This document shows, piece by piece, positions 27,766 through 37,200 of a stretch of DNA of 64,000 nucleotides. Each line of letters begins with the position of its first letter. The first letter of the stretch is position 1. Position numbers and translations under genes: made by a program. The DNA is from Planctomycetota bacterium (GTDB lineage: Bacteria; Planctomycetota; Phycisphaerae; Phycisphaerales; UBA1924), in the NCBI GenBank assembly GCA_013285505.1, contig CP053450.1, positions 1-64,000 on the forward strand. Reading direction: 5' to 3'. The notes beneath the pieces are model-generated. The model saw nothing but the letters and a program-made list of their open reading frames with translations, made no database searches and was not told the DNA's origin.

Positions 27766-30516
27766 ATGCCATCGCCAGACCCCAAACCGCTGTACTACAC
27801 CTTCGGCAACCACATGCACTGGGTCGATATGCAGTGGCTCTGGGGCTACGGCGTGCTGCCCGGGTGTGTCGCCGACATGCTGCATCTCTGCCGCGAGACC
27901 GGTGCGAAGGGATGCGTGAATTTCGACGCCATCGGCTACGAGAAGATGGCCGCGGAGTGTCCCGAAGCGCTGGCCAATCTGCGGGAGGCCGTGCAGGCCG
28001 GCACCGTCGAGCCGGTCGGCTGTTCCTACGGCCAGCCCTACGGCCTGTTTCACGGCGGCGAGAGCAACATCCGGCAGTTCACCTATGGCGCGCGCTCAAC
28101 GCGGCGCCTGCTCGGCGTGCGCCCGCGGACCTTCTGGGAGGAGGAGTTCTACTTCTTCCCCCAACTGCCGCAGATCCTCACCTCCTGCGGCTACACCGGC
28201 GCGAACCTCTTCTTCCAGTGGACATGGCACACGCCCGAGGTCCCCAAAGAGCTGCACAACCTCATCCTGTGGGAAGGCGCCGACGGCACCCGCATCCCCA
28301 CCCTTCCCCGCAACACGCTCAACGTTCACCAGTGGCCGGAGGACTTCGACGGCCTGCTCGACCAGGGGCTGATCAACGACCTCGACAACCCGGCGATCGT
28401 CCAGTGGCTCGAGCTCATGCCCAGCAAGGACTGGATGTGCCGGAGCGAGGTGCTGCTGCCGCGGCTCAAGGAGCTCTTCGCCGATCCGCGCTTCGACGTG
28501 CGCGCGCGCACCTGCGCCGAGATGATCGCCGAGTTCCAACCCACAGAGCCCGAAGCGCAAGCGAGGAGCCTCTCCGACTCAGACGACACAACCACCCAGC
28601 CTCCTATCCCCGTCCGCCACTACACCATGGACCAGGTCTGGCACGGCATGACGCTCGGCAAGAACGCCGACCGCCACCCCCGCCGCAGCCGCGAGGTCGA
28701 GCACGAGATCCTCGCCGCCGAATCCCTTGCCGCCCTGGCCGGCCTCTTCGGCCGCCCGTACGCGAGCTGGGATGTCTATCCCACCTGGGAACTCGACGAG
28801 GCCTGGCGAGAACTCCTCGCCGCCCAGCACCACGACAATCATGAGTGTGAGGGGTTGTGCGGGTTTGTGGCGGACGCCCAGATAAACAAGGCGAATCAGC
28901 ATGCGCTCGAAGTGTTTGAGCGGACCCGGGCGCACATCCAACAACGGGCGAACCAACGGACCATCGAGAACGCGCTGGGGTGGTCTCGGACGGTCCGCGT
29001 GGAAAGCCCTGACGATGGGCGATCGGCCGAGCCGGCTCTGGTGCGACTCCCGCCGTTCGGCTTCGTCACCGCCGCATGCGGCACGGTCCCGATCGCCCGG
29101 CCCGCTGTCTCTGAACACGAGCACCACCTGACTCTCGCAAGAGGCGACCTCGCCGTCGAGATCAACACCGAGCGAGGAGTCATCCACGATCTCAGAAAAG
29201 GGTGCTTCCCCGACGGAGTTCTGCAACAGGGGTGCCCGATCTTCGACCTGCGCCAAGTCGTCGAAGGCGAGCCTCGATCCCTGCCGGCGGTGGAGACTCT
29301 CAATATTGAGGACGACAGAGTCTGGCTTGAATTCCAACCCGACACGCTCCGAGACGACGAGTCGCCCCGCGTCGGGCTGGAGATGGAGCCCCGCGGCCTC
29401 CGGGCCGCGATCGACCTCACGCCAGATGCCTCCGGCATCGACCTCTGGATGACGGGCATCGATCAGCTCACCCGCCCCGACCCCGGCTTCGGCGGGGCCC
29501 TCCGCATGCCCGTGCGCGTCGCGTTCCCCATTCACGAGATCCGGGCCGACACGGCCTACGCGGTCTCGGCGTGCAAGGGCTCACCCCGCGTCAGCCGCAA
29601 ATACCCGAAGGGCGACTGGATGACCTCGCCCCAGTGGTTCGAGTACCCCGAGGGCTCAATCACCGCGCACTCGTTCATCGATCTCGTTAACTCACAGGGC
29701 AACGGCCTCCTCGTCCTGCACAACGGCTCCCAGCAGTGGTTCACCGCTGAGACCGGCGTCGATGTCATCCTCAACGCGTACTGCCCGTGGGACGAGGCCC
29801 GCTACGACCCCGGCTTCCAAAACGATCCCTCGTTCCGCTTCATTCCGCACGGCCCACTGCGCGACGTTGACAGGATCCGACTCGCCCGAGAGTTTGCCGA
29901 CTCGCGCGGCGGGCAGATGCCGAAGCTCTTCGACCTTGCCGTCGAAGCTGTCCCCGTCGGCGGCGGCGACCGCTCCCAATCACCCCCCATCCCCGACACC
30001 TTCGGCGCCCTCGAGGTCACCAACGCCCCCGGCGTCCTCGCCCACGCCTTCTTCCGCGAGTCACCCAAGTCCGGCGAGCACCTGCCCGACTGGGCCGGAC
30101 ACCGCATGCACGCCGAGTCGGACGGCGCGTGCTCCCACCCCTACGCAGTCCGCCTCGTCGAGTGGAACGGTGAGGCCGCCGAGGTTGTCCTCAAGTTCCC
30201 CGGGACAGTGACCGGTGCCGCCAAGACCAACTGCATGGGCGAGTGCGGCGACTGGCCCATCGGCACCGCCCCGGCCGACGCCCCGCCCCACCTCCGCGAC
30301 ACCGGCTGGCTCGCCCCCGAGCCGGCAACCCCGCCCGACTGGGCCGCGGACGCGAACTTCGCCGGCCGGCCCATCCCCTGGATGCAGGTCCGCTTCCCGA
30401 TGCGCGCGCGCGAAATCGCAACCGTCATGGCCGACCTGGTCATGGGCCGCAAGCAGTTCCGCGACCTCGACGCCAAGCGCGAGGTCTGGGCGACGATCCA
30501 CCGCACCGACGAGTAG
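27766..30516 (+). CDS. GH38-like glycosidase (alpha-mannosidase superfamily)
   Basis: This 916-residue protein has no signal peptide and a strong GGGAGG ribosome binding site. The N-terminal domain resembles glycoside hydrolase family 38: YYTFGNHMHWVDMQWLWGYG at the zinc-binding strand, then FWEEEFYFFPQLPQILTSCG, which aligns with the loop that normally carries the nucleophile Asp before LPQIL. A helical middle domain (HHDNHECEGLCG) and a long C-terminal beta-sandwich region with FVDLVNSQGNG-like strands complete the GH38 layout. The nucleophile position seems to read Glu, and the loop is about one residue short, so substrate or mechanism may differ from classical alpha-mannosidases. It is a single gene, ending before a hairpin. 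Confidence 0.75.
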   Translation: MPSPDPKPLYYTFGNHMHWVDMQWLWGYGVLPGCVADMLHLCRETGAKGCVNFDAIGYEKMAAECPEALANLREAVQAGTVEPVGCSYGQPYGLFHGGESNIRQFTYGARSTRRLLGVRPRTFWEEEFYFFPQLPQILTSCGYTGANLFFQWTWHTPEVPKELHNLILWEGADGTRIPTLPRNTLNVHQWPEDFDGLLDQGLINDLDNPAIVQWLELMPSKDWMCRSEVLLPRLKELFADPRFDVRARTCAEMIAEFQPTEPEAQARSLSDSDDTTTQPPIPVRHYTMDQVWHGMTLGKNADRHPRRSREVEHEILAAESLAALAGLFGRPYASWDVYPTWELDEAWRELLAAQHHDNHECEGLCGFVADAQINKANQHALEVFERTRAHIQQRANQRTIENALGWSRTVRVESPDDGRSAEPALVRLPPFGFVTAACGTVPIARPAVSEHEHHLTLARGDLAVEINTERGVIHDLRKGCFPDGVLQQGCPIFDLRQVVEGEPRSLPAVETLNIEDDRVWLEFQPDTLRDDESPRVGLEMEPRGLRAAIDLTPDASGIDLWMTGIDQLTRPDPGFGGALRMPVRVAFPIHEIRADTAYAVSACKGSPRVSRKYPKGDWMTSPQWFEYPEGSITAHSFIDLVNSQGNGLLVLHNGSQQWFTAETGVDVILNAYCPWDEARYDPGFQNDPSFRFIPHGPLRDVDRIRLAREFADSRGGQMPKLFDLAVEAVPVGGGDRSQSPPIPDTFGALEVTNAPGVLAHAFFRESPKSGEHLPDWAGHRMHAESDGACSHPYAVRLVEWNGEAAEVVLKFPGTVTGAAKTNCMGECGDWPIGTAPADAPPHLRDTGWLAPEPATPPDWAADANFAGRPIPWMQVRFPMRAREIATVMADLVMGRKQFRDLDAKREVWATIHRTDE

Positions 30517-30556
30517 TCGCTGTCGGAACGCTTATCCGCTCGCTGCGGCCCGGCAG

Positions 30557-30579
30557 CACGGGTGGGCGAGCCACCCGTG
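30557..30579. repeat. Short perfect palindrome after the GH38-like gene
   Basis: CACGGGTGG and CCACCCGTG pair perfectly around a GCGAG loop, 40 bases after the GH38-like stop codon. It may act as a transcription terminator or mRNA 3' stabiliser. Its form also fits a REP-type repeat. Confidence 0.55.
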
Positions 30580-30662
30580 GCACAGACTCGGGAATCCGGC
30601 CGGGGCCGCCCGCCGAAGCCCTTTTTTGCCCGACCGACCCGATCCGATAGACTGACCCCGTC

Positions 30663-30917
30663 ATGCTCTGGAACCACGGCCGCCCATTCGACCTCCCCTC
30701 CCACGCCGAGCGCGCCCGGCAGGCTCACAGCATGTGGCTCACCTGGGCCCTCGAGGCCGATCTGGAGTTCCCCCGCATCCCCACGCAGGCCGTCCGCGAC
30801 GGGGGCTACGAGGAACTGGTCACCACGACCAGGGGCCGCCGGGTCTGTATCCGCTGGTGGCGGCGGGCTCTCGCAGCCATCGAGCGCCTCACCCCGCCGG
30901 CCCTCAAAGACGACTGA
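30663..30917 (+). CDS. Small basic protein of unknown function
   Basis: This 84-residue protein has no recognised family. It is rich in Trp and Arg, with alternating aromatic and charged residues (MWLTWALEADLEFPRIP, RVCIRWWRRALAAIE). The codon usage is strongly GC-ending, like real genes nearby, and the frame is closed by a stop before a non-coding stretch to 31116. There is no clear ribosome binding site before ATG 30663, and the codon follows a possible promoter closely, so a leaderless message is possible. Confidence 0.5.
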   Translation: MLWNHGRPFDLPSHAERARQAHSMWLTWALEADLEFPRIPTQAVRDGGYEELVTTTRGRRVCIRWWRRALAAIERLTPPALKDD

Positions 30918-31116
30918 CCGGATGGCCGGTGGGACTCCGGGTGCCCCGACCGTCGGGTCGCCGGATAACCGGTCCGGACGCCGCGGCTGACCGGCCCGGC
31001 CGGGCCAATGCCCGCAACTCCCCGCCCCCCGATCCAGCCACGCCGCCGACTTGGCCGATACCGTTGCACGGATCATCCATTCCCGGTGGCCCCCGCGGCA
31101 CCGCAGCGAGGACGAC

Positions 31117-32019
31117 ATGACAGAGACCGAACACTCCGGCGACCAGCAACGCTCAAAGCTCAACGGCAAGTGGGCGACCCGCATGCTGCTCATCACCCTC
31201 GTCCTCCTCCTCTTCGGCGGATGGGGCTTCTACGACGCTGTTGTCGCCTATCCCAACCGCGGCAAGAGCTTCGCGGCCTACCAGCAGCTGCAATACCTCC
31301 AGGCCGCTCAACGCGCCGGCAAGATGTTCGACGCCTCGGTCATCGATCCCGTCGGCCGGCTCAACACGCTCAAGGACCAGGACGTCCTCCAGCTCTCGGA
31401 GTTTGACCGCGCCCAGCGCGAGTGGCTGACAGCGCTCTCCGTGCCGGGCATGGGCACGCTCAACGCCGAGCACACCCGCATGGACGACCCCGCCGGCGAG
31501 CTCACCCGCCTCACCGAGCGGTTCAAGACCGAGAAGCCCAAGAAGCCGCTCTCCGACTACGACATCCTCATGCAGTGGGTCATCTGCGGCGTGTGCTGGG
31601 CGTTCGGGCTCTACCTCATCGGCCTGATGCTCATGGTCAAGTCGCGGACCTACCGCTGGGACCCCGACGCCAAGACCATCACCCTGCCCGACGGCTCCAA
31701 GGTTAGCCCGGCCGACCTCGACCCCGAAGACCCCGCCGATCTCTCCAAGTGGCAGAAGTTCATCGTGGTGCTCCGCCCCCGCCCGGGGCACGAGTCGCTC
31801 AAGGGACCGATCCGCTTCGACGTCTTCCGCCACGCGCCCGTCGAGGACTGGCTACGCACGCTGGTGAAATCCGCAGACCCGGAACTCGAATTCCCTGACG
31901 AGACCAAGGCCCGCCTCGCCGCCGAAGCAGAAGCCGAAGCACTGGCCGAGGCGGAGGCCGACCAGCCCGACACCGACCCGTCCGAATCCGACCCGTCCGA
32001 AGCAGACGACCGCACTTGA
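31117..32019 (+). CDS. Two-helix membrane protein of unknown function
   Basis: This 300-residue protein starts at ATG 31117. It has two membrane helices (MLLITLVLLLFGGWGFYD near residue 25 and WVICGVCWAFGLYLIGLMLMV near residue 155). The helices enclose an extracytoplasmic domain with a helical character (FAAYQQLQYLQAAQRAGKMF), and a cytoplasmic domain with YRWDPDAKTITLPDGSKV follows. The tail is strongly acidic and repetitive (Glu-Ala, then Asp-Pro-Ser-Glu). I do not recognise a family. Its stop codon overlaps the start of the DUF456 gene as TGATG, so the two are translationally coupled. Confidence 0.65.
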   Translation: MTETEHSGDQQRSKLNGKWATRMLLITLVLLLFGGWGFYDAVVAYPNRGKSFAAYQQLQYLQAAQRAGKMFDASVIDPVGRLNTLKDQDVLQLSEFDRAQREWLTALSVPGMGTLNAEHTRMDDPAGELTRLTERFKTEKPKKPLSDYDILMQWVICGVCWAFGLYLIGLMLMVKSRTYRWDPDAKTITLPDGSKVSPADLDPEDPADLSKWQKFIVVLRPRPGHESLKGPIRFDVFRHAPVEDWLRTLVKSADPELEFPDETKARLAAEAEAEALAEAEADQPDTDPSESDPSEADDRT

Positions 32020-32535
32020 TGATCTACGTCGCCGCAAGCATCGTCGCCCTCTGCGGCCTCCTCGGCGTCGGGCTCACGCTGCTGACCTTCCCCGGCATCT
32101 GGTTCATGGTGCTCGTCGCGTTGCTCTGCCAGTGGTGGCAGCCCGGTCTGTTCAACTGGTGGACACTCGCCGCGGCCCTCGTGCTCGCGGGGCTCGCCGA
32201 ACTTGTCGAACTCTTCGCATCGGCCGCGGGGCGCCGCCAAGGCCAAGGGCTCCAAGTCGGCGATGCTGGCCTCGGTCGGCGGCGCGATCGTCGGCGCCAT
32301 CCTCGGCACGATCTTCCTGCCCTTCCTGCCGATCATCGGCACCATCATCGGCGCCATCGCCGGCGCGGGCCTCGCCGCGGGGCTCGCCGAACGCTCCATC
32401 GCCCAGAAAGACTGGAACGACTCCTGGAAGGTCGCCCGCGGGGCCGCGGCCGGCCGGGCCCTCTCCATGATCGCCAAGACCGGCATCGCGATCGCCGTGG
32501 CGCTCCTGCTGACGTTCGCGGCCTTCATCCCCTGA
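32019..32535 (+). CDS. DUF456 membrane protein, one frame break
   Basis: This protein of about 171 residues has several membrane helices and the DUF456 pattern: ALCGLLGVGLTLLTFPGIW at the N-terminus, a Gly-rich block GAIVGAILGTIFLPFLPIIG and GTIIGAIAGAGLAAGLAE in the middle, and a closing helix IAIAVALLLTFAAFIP. The function of DUF456 is unknown. The frame changes near 32228; removing one G from ggggcgcc restores FASAAGAAKAKGSKSAML. The ATG overlaps the upstream stop. Confidence 0.75.
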
Positions 32536-32659
32536 ACTCCCCTGAACTTCCCCCACCGGCGCGCCGGGGCGCTCTCCCGCCGGCGCGAGCCGCGATATGC
32601 TCGGCGTGTCCGGCTGCAATCCGAGAGAGAACACCGCTCGCACCAGAGGCACCACACAC

Positions 32660-34108
32660 ATGACCGATGCCACCACGCACGGCTCACACGACGGCGTCAA
32701 GCACTTCGTCCTCGACACCAACGTCCTGCTGCACAACCCCGACGCCCTCTTCGTCTTCGAAGAGAACCACGTCATCATCCCGTTCCCCGTCATCGAAGAG
32801 CTCGACAAGATGAAGCGGCGTGACGACGACATCGGGCGCGCCGCCCGCCACGTCATCCGCCACTTCGACCGCCTCCGCAACATCGGCTCGCTCACCGAGG
32901 GCGTCCGCTGGGGCGAGGCCCCGATCGGCAAGCTCCCGCGCGAGGCCGCGGGCCACCACGGCTCCAGCGGCGTCATCCGCATCGACGTCGAGACCCACGC
33001 CCGGCCCGAGATCCTCCACATCGACCAGCCGGACAACCAGATCATCGCCGTCGCGCTCGACCTGAAGAAGGCCGGCCACCGCGCCGTCTTCGTCAGCAAG
33101 GACATCAGCGCCCGCATCAAGAGCGACACGCTCGGCATCGTCACCGAAGACTTCGAGAACCAGAAGGTCGATGCCGACCGCCTCTACACCGGCTTTGTCG
33201 AGGTCGAGGCCGACGGCGAGATGATCGACGATCTCTACGAAGACAAGATGCTCGACCTCACCCGCCTCGAGCCGCTGCTCCGGGTCACCGCGCCGGACGG
33301 CTCGGTCTACCAGCGCGAGATCGTCCCCAACCAGTTCGTCGTCTTCCGCGACGCCAACGACGAGAGCCACACCGGCCTGGCGCGCAGACCCGGAGACGTC
33401 GAGCACGTCATCCCCGCTACCGGTCCGCGCAAGCCCGTCAGCGGCATCATCGCCCGCAACCTCCAGCAGACCATGGCCCTCGACCTGCTCCTCGACGATC
33501 AGGTCAAGATGGTCACGCTCCTCGGCTCGGCCGGCACCGGCAAGACCCTGCTCGCCATCGCCGCGGGCATGGCCAAGACCTTCACCGAAGAGCGCTACGA
33601 GAAGCTGCTGTGCGCGCGCCCCATCATGCCCATGGGACGCGACATCGGCTACCTCCCCGGCGACAAGGACGAGAAGCTCATCGCCTGGATGCAGCCCATC
33701 TTCGACAACCTCAACTACCTGCTCAGCACCCGCGGCTCACCCCACCAGAACGCCGACAGCCACTCCACCGAGCAACGCATCGACAAGATGATCGCCGACG
33801 GCACACTCGTGCTCGAGCCCCTCACCTACATCCGCGGCCGCTCCATCCCCCACCAGTTCATGCTCGTGGACGAGGCCCAGAACCTCACGCCCCACGAGGT
33901 CAAGACCATCGCCAGCCGCGTCGGCGAGGGCACCAAGCTCGTCCTCACCGGCGACATCGGCCAGATCGACAACCCCTACCTCGACCAGTCCTCCAACGGC
34001 CTGTCCTACGCCGTCGAGAAGATGAAGGGGCTGTCCGTCGTCGGCCACGTCACGCTGCAGAAGAGCGAGCGGAGCGAACTGGCGAGCCTCGCGGCAGAAC
34101 GGCTGTAA
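32660..34108 (+). CDS. PIN-PhoH fusion ATPase (PhoH2/YlaK type)
   Basis: This 482-residue protein combines an N-terminal PIN nuclease-like domain (HFVLDTNVLLHNPDAL with acidic metal ligands, VIEELDKMKRR, ISARIKSDTLGI) with a C-terminal PhoH ATPase. The ATPase has GSAGTGKTLLAIAAGMA as Walker A and FMLVDEAQNLTPHEVKTI as Walker B, plus GEGTKLVLTGDIGQID. PhoH2-type proteins are RNA-unwinding ribonucleases, and the role here is probably the same. ATG 32660 is chosen because upstream residues are non-conserved. The gene ends 9 bases before a MITE-like repeat and is convergent with the RND pump gene. Confidence 0.9.
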   Translation: MTDATTHGSHDGVKHFVLDTNVLLHNPDALFVFEENHVIIPFPVIEELDKMKRRDDDIGRAARHVIRHFDRLRNIGSLTEGVRWGEAPIGKLPREAAGHHGSSGVIRIDVETHARPEILHIDQPDNQIIAVALDLKKAGHRAVFVSKDISARIKSDTLGIVTEDFENQKVDADRLYTGFVEVEADGEMIDDLYEDKMLDLTRLEPLLRVTAPDGSVYQREIVPNQFVVFRDANDESHTGLARRPGDVEHVIPATGPRKPVSGIIARNLQQTMALDLLLDDQVKMVTLLGSAGTGKTLLAIAAGMAKTFTEERYEKLLCARPIMPMGRDIGYLPGDKDEKLIAWMQPIFDNLNYLLSTRGSPHQNADSHSTEQRIDKMIADGTLVLEPLTYIRGRSIPHQFMLVDEAQNLTPHEVKTIASRVGEGTKLVLTGDIGQIDNPYLDQSSNGLSYAVEKMKGLSVVGHVTLQKSERSELASLAAERL

Positions 34109-34116
34109 CCGATCCA

Positions 34117-34217
34117 GTGGCACCGGCTTCCAGCCGGTGCGATCGGCGACAGAAGCAGCGAGCCGTTTGGCGCAGCACGTATTGGTTCCGCGCGCACCGG
34201 CTGGAAGCCGGTGCCAC
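34117..34217. repeat. 101-base MITE-like element with perfect 25-base terminal inverted repeats
   Basis: The left arm (34117-34141) and right arm (34193-34217) are perfect 25-base reverse complements around a 51-base spacer. Each arm is itself a hairpin: CACCGGCT and AGCCGGTG around a three-base TCC or GGA loop. No ORF is inside. It sits precisely between the converging PhoH and RND genes, where it could also stop transcription from both sides. The structure is that of a non-autonomous palindromic element (REP or MITE); no transposase is near. Confidence 0.8.
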
Positions 34218-34222
34218 GGTGT

Positions 34223-37200
34223 TCAGCCCGCCGGCACGCCGCCGACCATCGCCGGCTCGCGCCGCCCGAACCAGCCCTGCACCACGCGCTGCGTGTCCAT
34301 CACCAAGCTAAACAACAACGGCACCAGCACCAGCGTGAACACCGTGGACATCAGCATGCCGCCGACCACCACGCCGCCCATGCCGCGGTAGAGCTCCGAC
34401 CCCGAGCCCGGCATCAAGACCAGCGGCAGCATGCCCGCCACGCTCGTCACCGAGGTCATCATGATCGGCCGCACGCGAGTCCGCACGCTCTCGGAGATCG
34501 CCCGCCGCGCCGACATCGGCTCGACCCTGTCGTCCTCGCCCTCGCCCACACCCCGCATGAAGTTCAGCGCCTGGTGCACGATCAGGATCGCGTTGTTGAC
34601 CACGATGCCGATCAGCAGCACGATGCCCAGCATCGTCAGCACGTCCAGGTTCTGCACCGGCGCGTACCGGTCCTTCACGCTCCACCAGTGCACAACCGCC
34701 AGGCCGAGGAACCCGCCGAACGTCGCCGGCGGCACCGCGAACATGATCACCAGCGGCCGCAGCCAGCTCTGGAACAGCACGCACATCAGCAGATACACCA
34801 CCAGCAGCGCCAAGAACAGCGAACTGGCGAACGTGCCCGCCAGCGTGCCGTCGCCGAGCAACGCCGTCCGCACGCTCTTGAGCTTGCTGGCCGACCCCGT
34901 GTAGCCGATGTCGATCCCCGCGGGGATGTTGCCCGCCTCACGCTCGGCCGCGACCGCGGTCTCGATGATGCCGATCGCCTCCTCCAGCGGCACGCCGGTC
35001 GGGGCCGTGAAGTCCACCGTGATCGCCCGCTGGCGGTTCACACGGTTGATCTGCGGCGGGCTGGTCACCCGGCGCACCTCCGCCAGGCCGCCCAGCGGCA
35101 CCGCGTGCCCGCTCGGCGTCGCCACGGGCAGGTCCTGCAGGCCCGCCACCGTGCGCGCATCCACCGCGCTCTTGGAGATCACCTTCAGGTCGATCGTGTC
35201 GCCGCCCACGCGGTAGTCGCCGATGATCGCCCCGTCGCCCGCGGCCTGCACCGCGAGGCCCAGGTCCGTCGGCACCATCCCGACGTCGGACAACCGCACC
35301 CGGTCGGGCACGATCTGCAGCTCGGGCCCCCGCAGGTTGAAGTTCTGCGGGTCACTCTGCACCGCGCCGTAGCCGAACTCGCCCGCCAGACGGTTGAACA
35401 CCGCGCTGGCCGCGCCGGTGACCACGTCCAGATCATCGCCCTTGAAGTCCACCTTCACGCCCGAGCCGGTGATCCCGCCCGTGCGGAACAGCGGCAGCTG
35501 GAACGCGAACGCGATCGTGCCCGGCAGCACCTCGCTCCGCGTCGCCTTGTTAAACAGCGGGATCACGTCCACGACCTTCGAGTCCTCGGTCGTGATCGCC
35601 CCGTGGAACATCTGCGTCCCGAACCCCACGAAGAAGTAGTTGTCGATCGGCGGCGGGGTGACCTCCGGCCCCGGCGCCCACGGCATGCCCGACGCCACCT
35701 TCGGCAGCGCCTCCCAGGCACGCTCATACTCCGGCGTGCCCTTCTCAAAATCGCTGGCCTCCCAGTAGGGACGCATCGTCTCCTCGACCCGGCGGCCCAT
35801 CTCCTCCTGCTGCTGGATGTTCTTACCCGGCGGCGGGATCAGCAGGCCGAAGACCAGGTTGCGGTTGCCCGTTGGCAGATAGTCAGACGGCGGCATCAGC
35901 AGCACGCTGCCCACCAGCGACCCGACCGTCATCACCGCGACCACCGAGATCCGCAGCACCCAGCTGCCGCAGGTCAGATAGACACCCCGCGCGATCAGGT
36001 TCGGCAGGGCAGCCAGCGGCCGGAACACCACCCGGAGGCCCCGAGAGACCCACACCAGCGGGTTGCGACCGGCCGGCTTCTGCGCACCCGGCTTGGGGCT
36101 CGCCTTCCGCGCGCGCAGTAGCCGCGCCGACGCCGTCGGGATCACCGAGATCGACACGATCAGACTCAGCGACACCGCGGCACAGATCGCCAGCGCGATA
36201 TCACGGAACAGCTGCCCCGCCTCCTCCTGCACCAGCAGGATCGGGATGAACACCACAACAGTCGTCAGCGTCGAGGCGAGCACCGCGCCCCACACCTCCC
36301 GCGCACCGTCGTAGGCCGCTCGCATCGGCGGCTTGCCCATCTCGAGGTGCCGGTAGATGTTCTCGAGCACCACGATCGCGTTGTCCACCACCATGCCCAC
36401 CGCGAACGCCATGCCCGCGAGGCTCACCACGTTGATGCTCCGCCCCATCGCCACCATCACGACAAACGCCCCGACCACCGAGATCGGGATCGCCATCGCC
36501 ACGATGCCCACCGACGACACCGACCGCAGGAAGAGCAGCAGCACCACCACCGCCAGCCCGCCACCGATCCAGATGTTGCTCTGCACCAGGCTGATCGCCT
36601 GATCGATGTAGACCGTCTGGTCGTAGACCTGCTTGAGCACGAACCCGCCGTTCAGGCCCAGCCGCTTGGCCTCGCCCTCCAGCACGCCGCCCTCGGCATT
36701 GATCTGCGCCACCGCGGCCTTCACGCCGTCCATCACCTCCATCACGTTCGTGCCGACCTCGCGCTGCACGTTGATCGCCAGCACGTCCTTGCCGCGGGCG
36801 CGGACGTACGAACGCATTTCCTTGTACGTCTCGGCCACCTCCGCGACATCACGCACCAGGATCGGCACCCCGTCCTCGTACCCGATAACCGTGTTCTCGA
36901 CGTGCTCGACACTCTCGTACTGGCTGATCGTCCGGACACGCACGTCCGACTGCCCGTCGGGCACCTCGCCCGCCGAGATGTTGCGGTTGGCCCCTTGGAT
37001 CGCACCGACGAGCCCGGTCGCGGTGATCCCCCGCTGGGCCAGCTGGACCGGATCGAACCGGATCTGCACCTCGCGCTCGCGCCCGCCGAGCACGTTCACC
37101 TCGCTCACGCCCTCCACCCGCTCGATCGCCGGCTTCACACGGTCCTCGGTGAAGTCAAACAGCGTCCGGACGTCGAACTCCGGGTCCGTCGTCCCCAGCA

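Noticed and set aside
32556..32567. Twelve-base palindrome CCGGCGCGCCGG after the DUF456 gene
   Set aside because: In DNA this GC-rich such palindromes are expected by chance; there is no loop or T-run to support a terminator.
34211..36121. Plus-strand open frame of 636 codons opposite the RND pump gene
   Set aside because: The product is a His/Arg/Gln-rich string with no domain, and the minus strand encodes a clear RND transporter across the same bases.
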